Assembly: GCF_028640845.1 (NCBI RefSeq)
Contig: NC_080541.1
Span: 155,588,502-155,652,501 of the forward strand
Reading direction: 5' to 3'
Source of the DNA: Ahaetulla prasina
Lineage: Eukaryota > Chordata > Lepidosauria > Squamata > Colubridae
DNA: 64,000 nt
Position numbers and translations under genes: made by a program. Below are positions 22,890 to 33,864 of this stretch, piece after piece. A model generated the notes under the pieces. That model made no database searches. It saw only the letters and a list, made by a program, of their open reading frames with translations, and was not told the DNA's origin. The first letter of the stretch is position 1. Each line of letters opens with the position of its first letter.

Positions 22890-23098
22890 AGGTAGTCCTT
22901 GACTTACAACCAAAATTGGGATCAGAAAACAGCAAACCATGATCATATGACCATTGGGACACTGCAATCAATTTTTAAGGCCAATCTGTTACCAAGCGCA
23001 TGAAATCTTGAGCCAGGGGCACAAGAAGCCACAAACTACCTGTTCTAGAGCCATTTCAAATTGTTGCTATGTGACTAGTCATAAGTCAAGACTACTTG
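22890..23098. mobile_element. Palindromic MITE ('AGGTAGTCCTTGACTTACAACC' type)
   Basis: It begins aggtagtccttgacttacaa and ends with the inverted form cataagtcaagactacttg. The middle carries atgatcatatgaccattggg. I recognise this as a dispersed squamate DNA-transposon derivative with long terminal inverted repeats. No coding capacity. Confidence 0.7.
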
Positions 23099-23237
23099 TA
23101 TCAAGATTTTGTTAAGAGTTTGAAAATTGTTTACAACAAGCAGCATATTTTGTGGCTCATGAATGGTGGCTCTACAAAGTACCTGCATACATTGTAGATT
23201 TACTGAATTATAATTAAGAGTTACCGTCTGAATCTGA

Positions 23238-23258
23238 ATCTCCGAGGGCCAAATTTCT
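23238..23258. repeat. Left target-site duplication of the 3.4-kb L1
   Basis: Twenty-one bases containing ctccgagggccaaattt are repeated without change at 26702-26722, on the far side of the L1. Confidence 0.95.
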
Positions 23259-26200
23259 TTTTTTTTTTATTCAAAAAGTTTTACAGAAAATTTTTTCCCC
23301 CTTTCCCCCAACTCCCCTCCCCCCTCCATTCACAACCCCCCTCCCCCCCTTGACTTCCCGGAACGAGCACAAGGTATAGTTAAAAATAAAACAAACATAT
23401 GCTAAAAAATTTTCGTCCCAACTTAATTATACCCCTACAATCATCAATTCCTAACTTCCCCCAAAAACAATCAAAAATAATACATCATAATCATTCAAAA
23501 ACAGTCTGATAACTCTTAGTCTGATATCTACTTTGAATATAGTCAATCCATTTTTTCCATTCCTTTAAGTATCTTTCTTGCGTATTGTCTTTCAAAAAGG
23601 CTGATATCTTCGCCATCTCAGCCAAATTGGCAACTTTCAATATCCATTCTTCTATTGTAGGTACTTCTTTTTTCTTCCAATATTGTCCTATTAGTAATCT
23701 TGTGCTGTTATTAAATTTAAAATCAATTTAGTCTCAATTACTGTACAATCCGTAATAATTCCCAACAAAAAAAATTGCGGCAGGAACTTTATCTTCTTTT
23801 TCAAAACATTTTGTAAAATCCACCAAATTTTTATCCAAAAGGCCTTTATGTCCTTACAAGTCCACCAAATGTGAAAATATGTAGCGTCATCACAATTACA
23901 TCTCCAACATTTTGCTTGCATATCTGGATACATACATGATAATTTTTTAGGATCTAGATGCCATCTATAAAACATTTTATAAAAATTTTCCCTCAGATTC
24001 TGTGCCTGCGTGAATTTAACATTTCTAACCCAAATTTTTTCCCAAGTTTCCAATAATATTGGCTCCTGAAAATTTTGTGCCCACTTTATCATACAGTCCT
24101 TTACCAAGTCCCTTTCAGAATCTATTTCAAGTAACACATTATACAATCTCTTTATATGCTCCTGAGACTGATTTCTAATTTGCTTTACCAAATTTCCCTC
24201 GTTCTGCTCTATACCAATTTTCTGATCTTCCTTCCATCTAGCACGTAGTTGCTCATATTGAAACCAAGTATAATTTTTCCCTTCTTCTTTTAGTACATGC
24301 AGCAATTTTAATTGCAAATTACCTCTTTCAGTATACAAAAGATCTTTATATGTAATCATTTTCTGATTCTGTTCTATATTTATATTCTCTATTTTATGTC
24401 TAGGACTTGCCCATATAGGAACCTTATAATTTAGTTTGTAAAAGTATTTTTTCCAAACACACAGAAGAGCAGTTCTTAACACATGATTTTTAAAGGCCTT
24501 ATCCACTTTTTTGTCATAAATTAAATATGCATGCCAGCCATATAGCAAGTCATAACCTTCTATATTCAAAATTCTTTCCTCCGTTAAATTAAACCAATCA
24601 CTTATTGCAGAGAGAGCAGCTGCTTCATAGTATAATTTAAAATTGGGCATTTTTAAACCTCCCCTTTCCCGAGAATCTTGAATTATTTTCATTTTAACCC
24701 TAGCTTTTTTACCTTCCCATATAAATTTGTTAATTCCCTTCTGCTATTCCTCAAGATTCTTATCTTTCTTAATTATTGGTATCATCTGAAAGAGGAATGA
24801 AAATCTAGGTAAAACATTCATTTTAATAGCAGCTATTCTCCCCAGCAAAGATAATTGCAGTTTTTTTCCAAACAATCAACTCCTTCTGAACTTTTTGCCA
24901 TAAAACCTCATAGTTATTCTTATACAATTTCACATTTGAGGATGTATAAGTATTTAACCTTCTTTACAATTTCAAATCCTGTTATTTCCTCTAGTTTTTC
25001 TTTCTGTTGTCTGGCCATGTTTTTTATTATCACTTTTGTCTTTTTCTGATTTACCTTAAACCCTGAAACCTTCCCATATTGATCAATTATTTCCAACAAA
25101 GATTTACTAGAATTTATAGGGTTTGTTAAAGTAATCACCAGGTCATCTGCAAAAGCTCTCAGCTTATATTCATGTTGTCTAACTTTAATTCCTCTATCTC
25201 CTTTACTTCTTGTATTTTATCCAATAATGGTTCTAGAGTTAAAATAAACAATAATGGTGATAAAGGACATCCCTGTCTTGTTCCTTTCGCAATCTTAAAA
25301 GGTTCTGTTAAGCTACCATTGATTATAATCTGTGCTGTTTGCTCTCCATAAATTGCCCTAATTATTCTTGTAAAACCATCTCCAAATTGCATCTTTTCTA
25401 TTAATTTAAATAAAAAATCCCAATGCAATCGATCAAAAGCTTTCTCTGCATCAAGAAAAATAAATGCTGCTGGAATAAAATTTTTCTTTTCTAAATACTC
25501 CAGTAAATTAACAATCTGCCTAACATTATTCCTCATCTGTCTCCCTTTTATAAATCCAGATTGATCATTATGAATTCTTCGCTGCAAAATCAACATTAAT
25601 CTATTAGCTATTATTTTAACAAAAATCTTATAATCATTATTTAAAAGTGAGATTGGCCTATAATTCCCAGGTTTAGAACAATCCTGTTCCTCTTTGGTAT
25701 CAATGAAATAAAAGAGGTTCTCCATGAGGGGGGAATTCCCCCTCCTAATTGTATCTGATTAAATAATTCCTTAAGTGGACCTAACATCTCATCCTGTAAA
25801 TTCCTATAATAACTAACTGTAAGCCCATCCGTACCAGGAGTTTTCCCCATTTTTAATTGTTTAATTACCAAAATAATTTCTTCAGAAGTTATAGGCGATT
25901 CAGTTCATCCTTTTGTTCTAAAGTTAAATTTTTAACCTTATATTCCTTCAAATAATTATCAATATCCCTGTTCAATATATTATCTTTAAGATATAAATTT
26001 GTATAATATTCTAAAAAAGCTTTTTTAATTTTATCCTGTTGATATCTCTCTTTGCCTTTATATTCTATTTTTTCTATAGTACGTTGTTTTTGTCTTTTCC
26101 TTAAGGTGTATGCTAACCACGTTCCAGGTCTATTTGCATTACAAAAAGTATTATGTTTGGCATATTGTATATTTGTTGCCACCTGATCAGCCATTATCAT

Positions 26201-26701
26201 ATTAAATTGACTCTGTAATAGCTTTATTGCATCTTTAAGTTTTTGATCATACGGGTTATGTATTAATAATTGTTGTTTCTTATAAATTTCCTCTTCTAGA
26301 TACCTACGCTGTCTTTGTTGCTTATTTCTCTGTCTATTATTAATATATATTAATACACCTCTCATAAAAGCTTTACTGGCGTCCCAAACCATTTCTATCG
26401 ATGTTTCGTTATTCAAATTATGATCAAAAAATTCTTTCATCTGCTTTTTACATTGATTTACATTATCCTGATATCTAAACAAATTTTCATTTAATCTCCA
26501 AGTTCTTCTACCTTCTTTTCCATATTGCAATTCCATCCAAACAGGATTATGATCAGACAAAGATCTTGGAAATATCTTAGTTTTCTTCACCTTAAAAAGC
26601 AAATCATTAGAAATTAAAATAAAATCAATACGTGAGAAGGATTGATGCCTATCAGAGAAAAAAGTATAATCTCTTTCCTCCAAATTCCGCAGTCTCCATA
26701 C
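23259..26701 (-). mobile_element. L1-type LINE, 5'-truncated, 3443 bp
   Basis: This is a minus-strand L1 insertion. A perfect 21-bp target-site duplication (23238-23258, 26702-26722) and a T-run at 23259-23268 (the poly-A tail) define its limits. In coding order it holds the endonuclease C-terminal part, RT, and the Cys-rich C-terminus, then about 430 bases of 3' UTR (C-rich on the plus strand at 23300-23350). ORF1 and most of the endonuclease are missing. The perfect duplication suggests a relatively young insertion, but the ORF is already broken. Confidence 0.95.
23691..26700 (-). pseudogene. Broken L1 ORF2 (endonuclease C-terminus, RT, Cys-rich C-terminus)
   Basis: The ORF2 protein nicks DNA and reverse-transcribes L1 RNA. 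Visible parts: endonuclease motif SDHNPV (26540-26557); RT blocks NYRPISLLN (about 25650), FIFLDAEKAFDRLHWD (about 25450), KGTRQGCPLSPLLF (about 25270) and the active site FADD (25142-25153); and a C-terminal CWRCNCDDATYFHIWWTC motif near 23880. The pieces lie in different frames (26716-25889, 25871-25641, 25725-25159, 25138-24920, 24692-23691), so there are at least four frame breaks. The N-terminal endonuclease is absent. Inactive. Confidence 0.93.
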
Positions 26702-26722
26702 ATCTCCGAGGGCCAAATTTCT

Positions 26723-28495
26723 ATATTATGCTTCCATCTACTGAGCATCCAGATTTTTGCGGTGCAGGTATAGTGGCTCTGATATAATGCCATCATTCTG
26801 CCTTGCCCTTTGCTCTATTTGATATAATTGCAGTTGTGGTTGCCGAGATTACATACAGCTTGCATGGTATGGTGTTCAATGTTTTATACATTCAGTTTTT
26901 AAACACAGTCCTTCATGTAGTGCACATTGATTTCAGTAAGCACAAAGATGTTGTTTCACTACAGTCTGCCTGCTAGTTCCTGATGAAAAGAAGATGCTGG
27001 AATTTTTCACCTAGGAAAACCCCACCAGATCAATAATGCTCCCTGATTTCCCGTTCTCCTTTTTTCTTCCCCCACATTTCTTTTGGGATGCAAGGGAGGC
27101 TACAACTGCCAAAGGAAATTGTTATTAGAAGTCTGCATTTCAGAACTGATTAAAAATAAATTCTCCATGTCTTACTGAAATTTATTCCACAGTGGGCCTT
27201 GATTTCTATCAGCACAAGCAAGAATATTCGGTCCCCAGTTGTTAACTTGATTCACCTCAAACTTACCTCAGCAGAGTTAAAACAAATCATATCAGGTTTT
27301 CATTATATTTCATGTATTCACTATTTTAGCAAGCTTCATCAGGGACAGATATAATAAAGAGACTTTTTCAGACTTTTATTTGCTTTATGGTTTTCTTGTT
27401 GTTTTTAACTTTCCCGAATAAATTAGAAATACCTGGGAACAGTAATAAAGGAGTCAGCTTTATTCTGTAATATTCAATATTTTGTCTCATAGACCAGTTG
27501 AAAAATGATGAGGCATAATTTTAAAAAATGCAAATTCCACCTGTCCTTAGGGGAATCGATCCTGGCTTTTTTAGGTACTTGGGAAGAAAACGAAACTTTG
27601 CAGAATTTCCACATGCAAATTCATTTCAGCTGGGCTTTTTCTTTTATGGCATCTCTCATATCATTCCATCAATAAATAAGGAAGAAAAGTGAAATTCTAT
27701 CACTTGCATTTTATAAATTTCATTTTAGCTTTCCGATGTCACACCTGCCATAAGTTTATTATTGGCTGCATTTCAGTCAACAGACATTACTATTTGTTTA
27801 TTGTACTTGTCTTATTGCCTTGTGAGACTTCATTTATGTAACACTTGCAATAAAAGCCCCAAGCTTCTATAAATATAATATGCCTAGTGCTTGAAAGGTA
27901 GACAGTTGGCATCAAGCTCTCTGCGGGAAACATATTGCATCAAGTTAATTAATTGACAAAATTTATACCTTCTACACTTCAACTGACATGTTCTGAGTTT
28001 TAAAACCCGACTACTGAGACATAAAAAAAAAAGAAAAACAATATTGTAGATAAAGATCTTTTCACAGGTATTTTCTCTTATATGGCAAAATAAAAGTAAC
28101 CAAGGAGCTCTTCCTTTAAAACACAAGTCTACACATTTCTTTTTGCTCTTTTATTTGCTTCAGAAATTTTGAAAGAAATAAACATATGTGTCTCTAGGAT
28201 ATGTCTCAAAAACAAGGTCTTCTCAAAATCTAATAGTATTCCTGTGTTTTTTTATGTGTGCGCTTTTATGAACAGTATCAATTCTACCACTATTGTGATA
28301 GAAAGTGATGAAACCAAAACTTTATTTGCAGTCCAGTGGGAAATTGAAACAAAGCCATATCCTTAATTTCATTGGTGCAAATGGATGCAAACACTGGAAA
28401 AACTTTGGCAAAATGGGAGGTTTTCAATGATTTATACAATATTACAACAGATTAGTTTTCTCTTGCAGCTATGTGTCTTTTAGCGCATTTGTTAT
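26723..28495. other. Unannotated unique sequence
   Basis: No gene or clear repeat is recognised. Confidence 0.5.
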
Positions 28496-28497
28496 TT

Positions 28498-28575
28498 AAT
28501 TTTGTAGATAGACAGATAATGATAGATAGATAAATAGGAGAGAGAGAGAGAGAGAGAAAGAGAAGAGAGAGATCA
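28498..28575. repeat. (GATA)n and (GA)n simple repeat
   Basis: Imperfect gata units lead into a (GA)n run with a few interruptions. Confidence 0.92.
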
Positions 28576-28579
28576 CTTG

Positions 28580-29685
28580 AGGTCATTCTTATCCAATTTC
28601 CAAAGGGATCATTGAATGTATATCACTGGAATCATGTTCCTTAAAGTTTTACAAATATGCAAGACTCCAAGACAGCTGAAGACAAGAGTTTTTCATTTGC
28701 TTGCTCTTGTTCTGAATATTCATATCAAGGGCTCACAAGTTTTTAATTAACTCTTCACCCAATTTGTGATTTACATACAAAATTAAATACAGTTTATTCA
28801 TCTGCTGCAGTAAACCCAGTATCTTGAATCTTTTTTTAAAAAAGTTATTATACAGTAGTCTATCAAACCTCTAAAGGCCAGTAGCTGTTGTGTTCAAGGG
28901 CTGAGCATCCATTATAAGAGTGCTTCCCAGTCACAATTCTAAAGAAGTCTGATAGGTGAGGCGTTCTTATCCCCTCTGAGTTTCTTTTACTATTTCAGAT
29001 TGCTTTCATGTGTCACTTAATTATATTTCTGAGTGCAGAAAGCATCCTATCAAACTTCTGTACGATTCTGATACTGACTTGAGAAAATCTTGTCAGCCTA
29101 AATTTAAAAAATAAATTCATCAGAATATTTATAATAACTTAGTCTTCAGTGCAAACTGATTTGGCTCATCATCAAAAATATAAAAAAGTAAAACACAGTT
29201 AACTTATAATACCAATTATTTATTTCAACTTTAGTTGCATAAAATTTCAATTTCTCATGGAAGGCCAGGATTGTTAAAGCAAGGATCATTGTCATATTTT
29301 AGGCTCAAAAGCATAAAGAATTCCAACCAAATGTGTAGAACATTATGGACAATCAACATCTTACTTTGGGAATATGTTAGAAAAGGTCAACTTAGAAATA
29401 AACAGTCTTTGTCCAATGACCTATTCAAAGGAACTGTTTTTCAAAAGAAAAACAAGTCAGATTGGAAGCATAATTAGCAGTAATACTGACAGTCCAGACT
29501 AAACAAATTTCAGTTGAACCATTCTCTCCTAAAACCATTCTCTATATACTAAAAATTAAGTGCTATGTTCAAATGGCCAGGAATCCAAAGTTCTTCTATT
29601 GGGCTTTGCCATATCAATATTGGATTTTTTTTTTATCAATGTCGAACTAAGACTAAATAAGGACTTTAGTTTCTAAAGTCTAATG
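28580..29685. other. Unannotated unique sequence
   Basis: No gene or clear repeat is recognised. The 80-codon frame at 29235-29477 shows no known domain. Confidence 0.45.
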
Positions 29686-29689
29686 TTAT

Positions 29690-30240
29690 ATCTGCGCAGT
29701 CTGCACTGGCTTCCTGTGGTCTTTTGGGTGAGCTTCAAGATTTTGGTTACCACCTTTAAAGCGCTCCATGGCTTAGGACCCGGGTACTTACGCGACCGCC
29801 TGCTGTTACCCTATGCCTCCCACCGACCCGTACATTCCCACAGAGAGGGTCTTCTCAGGGTGCCATCCGCCAAACAGTGTCGGCGGGCGGCCCCCAGGAG
29901 TAGGGCCTTCTCTGTTGGAGCTCCGACGCTCTGGAATGAACTTCCCCCTGGCTTACGCCAAGTGCCTGATCTTTGGATCTTTCGCCGTGAACTAAAAACA
30001 TATTTATTTATTCAAGCGGGACTGGCATAATAGTTTTTACTATTTTAAATTGGGTTTTATTGTCTTAAGGTTTTAAATTTTTAAATTTTAATGTCGGCCT
30101 TTTTTGCAATTTGCTTCGTTTTAAATTTTGGTTTTAATTGTATATATATTGAGTTTTATCCTGGCTGTACACCGCCCTGAGTCCTTCGGGAGAAGGGCGG
30201 TATAAAAATTTAATAAATAAAATAAAATAAAATAAATAAA
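29690..30240 (+). mobile_element. L2-like LINE 3' end, copy C
   Basis: The frame to 30030 encodes the last part of the same ORF as copies A and B: LHWLPVVFWVSFKILV, FKALHGLGPGYLRDRLL, LWNELPPGLRQVPDLWIFRR, ending QAGLA. The 3' UTR follows, with the tail hairpin caccgccctgagtccttcgg and (AAAT)n to 30240. It is 5'-truncated at about 29690. Divergence from A and B indicates a separate insertion. Confidence 0.9.
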
Positions 30241-30244
30241 TAAT

Positions 30245-31235
30245 ATCTATTTATATACCAGACACACTATTTCATTTGATTAATATAAAATTTTACATTC
30301 AGTACCAATGATTAAGTATATCTTGGAGTCTGTTCAGTATGCCACAATTTCTCATTCCTACAAATCCCCAGTGCTATCTGGCAATTCTCAAAGTGTACCC
30401 TGCCATCCCATCACCACCTTTTTGGAAAAGCATTTTTCCACAAAAAAAAATATTTTTTATTTATTTATTTTGGAAAACCATAAGAAATCAGATTTTTCCA
30501 GAGACTCTTGGGAATAGAAAGAATATTCTACAATATTATCTTGGATGTTGTAACTGTTTCTTGAGGGAGATTTGTTTTGCTTTGCTTATTGTTTTATTGT
30601 AATGCATTGTTTTTATTTTGTGGGAATGTATTTTTTTTTTAAAAAAATCTTGACTTAATAAATTCGTGCTCCACATTCAATTCCAATTTCTTTGTCAACC
30701 TTCTCAGTGTCAGTCTTATGATATAAGCAATGGGCTGGACATATATTGGCAAAACTTAAAGAAAGAATAGAAACTTGGAGGAAGTTTTGTGACCAGTTAA
30801 ACCTATTTCATTTAAGACAATTGTTTTCTCCACACAGAAATTTGAAGCTTTTCCCCCTTAAAGGTCTGAAGAAGCTTGCCCAAAGATATAAAAACATTAA
30901 ATTATAGTATACAATAAACCATCCCCAACTCATTTAATAAGTATAAAATTGGTGAATGACAAGGAAATAATTAGTAAAATGACTAGTTTTGATTTTTCCT
31001 CCTTTTTTGATGGAGGTGGGCTAACACAATAGTAGTATTAACATAAGATTCCATATACAGGTAAATTATTATTACACAAAAAAATATAAGTTTAATGTTT
31101 GTGGTTGGCACATTTTAGTTTCAAAATAGTTCCTTCATTGATTTTTGTATGTGTGAATTGAATTAATCTGATCAAAAATCAGTTTCTGAAAATCAGTTTC
31201 TGTTGGAGTCAGTGGAAAAATCCTTTCCCATTAAA
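30245..31235. other. Unannotated, AT-rich
   Basis: There are several A/T homopolymer runs (for example 30440-30465 and 30630-30650). No gene is recognised. Confidence 0.5.
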
Positions 31236-31239
31236 TATA

Positions 31240-31640
31240 ACATAACATAATAACAGAGTAGGAAGGGACCTTGGAAGGGACCCTCTGCCCAGGCAGGAAA
31301 CTCTACACCATTTCAGACAAATGGCTATCCAACATTTTCTTAAAAATTTCCAGTGTTGGAGCATTCACAACGTCTGCAGGCAAGTTGTTCCATTTATTGA
31401 TTGTTCTAACTGTCAGGAAATTTCTCCTTAGTTCTAAGTTGTTTCTCTCCTTAATTAGTTTCCACCCATTGCTTCTTGTTCTACCCTCAGGTGCTTTGGA
31501 GAATAGTTTGACTCCCTCTTCTTTGTGGCAACCCCTGAGATATTGGAACATTGCTATCATGTCTCCCATAGTTCTTCTTTTCATTAAACTAGACATACCG
31601 AGTTCCTGCAACCGTTCTTCATATGTTTTAGCCTCCAAAT
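31240..31640 (-). mobile_element. CR1 LINE 3' end with ORF remnant
   Basis: A minus-strand open frame at 31638-31303 encodes a CR1 RT C-terminus: RRTMGDMIAMFQYLRGC, APEGRTRSNGWKL, RRNFLTVRTINKWNNLP and FKKMLDSHLSEM. A short 3' UTR (aaggtcccttcctactctgt on the minus strand) continues to 31240. The 336-bp frame is uninterrupted, unusual for an old CR1 fragment. It is 5'-truncated. Confidence 0.88.
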
Positions 31641-31644
31641 GACT

Positions 31645-32285
31645 ATGTATTGACTATATCAATCCATCTGTGAATAAGTTGTCCCTCTGGAATGCCATTT
31701 AAACCTGAATTACATAATAACTAAAGATTCTTTTCTTCCTCTCCTTCCCCTATTATATGAATTACTGAGGAAAGTGCACAAAACTACAGATCAATTTTTG
31801 AGATAAGACTGCACTACAATTTTTGCCAAATGACTAAAATACAGAATGTGAACAAAGTATATTTTGCATTACATTCAATAAGTCATTGTTAAAAGAAAGA
31901 ATTTGTGGTCACGTAGGCACAAGTTTAATCTATTCTGTTGTCAGCTATGTGAGTCAATCAGAAATAGAATAAGATGTAAGCTTTATTCATCCTATTGACA
32001 AGGACAATGAAGCGAACAGGAAATGGAACAAAATTAGTCTATTTACACGACAACCTAAGACAATAATCATATGGTTCCATTCAAATGCTACAAAAATTGG
32101 CCATAAGAAGCATCATAAACAAGACACATCATTTAAAACTATACTGTACTCATCAAAATTTCCAGTTTCTCTGCAGCACAGAAAAATAAAAACAGTGAAG
32201 AAAAATTAAAGGTTATGGCAAACCTTTTAACTTGCTCTAGGACTATTGTTTATAAGCTAAAATGTGCCTTAAAATTGTTTTTATC
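31645..32285. other. Unannotated unique sequence
   Basis: I see nothing recognisable. Confidence 0.5.
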
Positions 32286-32289
32286 CAGG

Positions 32290-32398
32290 AATGAAAGAAG
32301 GGAGGGAGGGAGGGAGGGAGGGAGGGAGGGAGGAAGGAAGGAAGGAAGGAAGGAAGGAAGGAAGGAAGGAAGGAAGGAAGGAAGGAAGGAAGGAAGGA
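32290..32398. repeat. (GGGA)n then (GGAA)n microsatellite
   Basis: A GGGA run at about 32297-32330 passes into GGAA units to 32397, about 27 tetramers in all, strongly purine-biased. The overlapping ORF (32215-32430) is an artefact of the repeat. Confidence 0.97.
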
Positions 32399-32399
32399 G

Positions 32400-32740
32400 A
32401 ATGTTTCAAATTTGCATTGGCTCTATATAAACAATATTATGAATTTTAAAGATGTTGCTGTTAGATGTATCCAATGCTTTTATGTGGGTGGGCATAATAG
32501 GAATGATGAATACATGTCAAATATCATTTCACAGAATTGCTGCCTTGTGTCTTGCTAATTCACTAACTGGGTTGCCACACAGATACAACATGGCATAGAC
32601 TGCCTTATTACTCAAATGTATAATGTAATAAATGTAATAAAGCAATGCCCCATTTTGATCAGTATGGTGAAAAATGTCAAGAATGTCAAGATTGAACTCT
32701 TCAATCTCAGCCTATCTGTGATTTTGTGTGTGTGTCTGTG
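32400..32740. other. Unannotated unique sequence
   Basis: I see nothing recognisable. Confidence 0.5.
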
Positions 32741-32774
32741 TTCATGCACACATGACTCATGCATAAAAACCTTA

Positions 32775-32872
32775 TCCTTGTAAGCTGCCTGGAGTTACTG
32801 AGAATGAGTTGGGCAGCCATATAAATTTTCTTATAATAAATAAATAAAATAATAAATAAATAAATACAATAA
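32775..32872 (+). repeat. Retroelement 3' tail with hairpin and (AAAT)n
   Basis: The stem gctgcctggagtt ... gagttgggcagc is followed by catataaatttt and AAAT repeats. This is the 3' end of a LINE- or SINE-type element, with the rest too diverged to place. Confidence 0.6.
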
Positions 32873-33039
32873 AAAAGAGGGAGAGCTTGAATTGAACCAT
32901 TATGTCACTATATTAACTTTTTATAACCAGATCCTGCTGATACCCCTGCCCCTAGCATCCTCAAATCCAATATTAACCTACAATTATGGTTTTATTATTC
33001 TTTTCTAAGAATGTTTACTAAAGCCTTGTATGCCCAAAG

Positions 33040-33239
33040 CAGGGGTGAAATCCAGCAAGTTCTGACAGGTTCTGGGGAACCGGTAACGGAAATTTTGAGT
33101 AGTTTGGCGAACCGGCCCCAGAGAGGGGTGGGAATCAAGATTTTGTAATATCCTTCCTCTGACATGCTCACCAAGACACACCACATCCACCAAGCCACGC
33201 CCACAGAACCGGTAGTAAAAAAAATGAATTTCACCACTG
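33040..33239. mobile_element. hAT-type nonautonomous element, 200 bp
   Basis: The left end CAGGGGTGAAATCCAGCA and right end AATTTCACCACTG are inverted. The flanks GCCCAAAG (33032-33039) and GCCCAAAT (33240-33247) form an 8-bp duplication with one change. The interior shares ggttctgg.gaaccggtaac, ccacgcccacagaaccggta and related blocks with 42785-43058. Confidence 0.9.
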
Positions 33240-33247
33240 GCCCAAAT

Positions 33248-33638
33248 CTTTATTTTTAGAAGGAAAAAATAAAATTGGAAACTGGCATTTTGCTTTGTGC
33301 TTTCCAACTTTATATTTATTTTTACATTAAATTAAATATATTATTATTTTTTATTTTATTGTTAACAATACTATTGTAAAAATCGTCATAAAGACAGAAG
33401 AAAACTAACTGTGGGCACTTCAGTTCAATAAACATTGTGTCCTCAAGATTATATGAAATCTCTTTATCCTTATTTAAATAGTTATGCCAGAAAGTAAATA
33501 AAAAAGTAAATAAAAAGAAATAGACATTCTGTCCAATGATAGTTGTTCAGATGAATAAATAACTTTGCATGCATAACACTGTCGCAAAGCCTACCTACTT
33601 CACAATCCTTATTGATATGAATTATGCTAATATAAAGA
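33248..33638. other. Unannotated, AT-rich
   Basis: I see nothing recognisable. Confidence 0.5.
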
Positions 33639-33641
33639 GAG

Positions 33642-33860
33642 CCAGTTTGTTATAGTGGCTAAGGTTAAGGCTAAGGCCTAGAAACCAGGAAACATGAGTT
33701 CTAGTCCTGCTTTAGGAATGAAAGTTGACTGGGTGACTTAGGGCCAGTCACTCACTCTTAGATCAACCCGCCTCAGATGGTTGTTGCTGTGGGGAAAATA
33801 GGAGAAGGAAGGAGTATTATGTGTGTTCACCACCTTGAGTTACAAATTTAATAAACAAAT
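33642..33860 (+). mobile_element. Sauria-type tRNA-derived SINE
   Basis: It has a tRNA-related head (gccagtttgttatagtggct, B-box-like gagttctagtcctgc), the body cttagggccagtcactcact and gtggggaaaataggagaagg, and a tail caccttgagttacaaattta followed by A/T-rich repeats. The order and blocks match squamate Sauria SINEs, whose tail derives from BovB. Confidence 0.8.
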
Positions 33861-33864
33861 AAAT

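Noticed and set aside
32215..32430. 71-codon ORF with Glu/Gly/Arg/Lys repeats
   Set aside because: It is an artefact of the GGGA/GGAA microsatellite.
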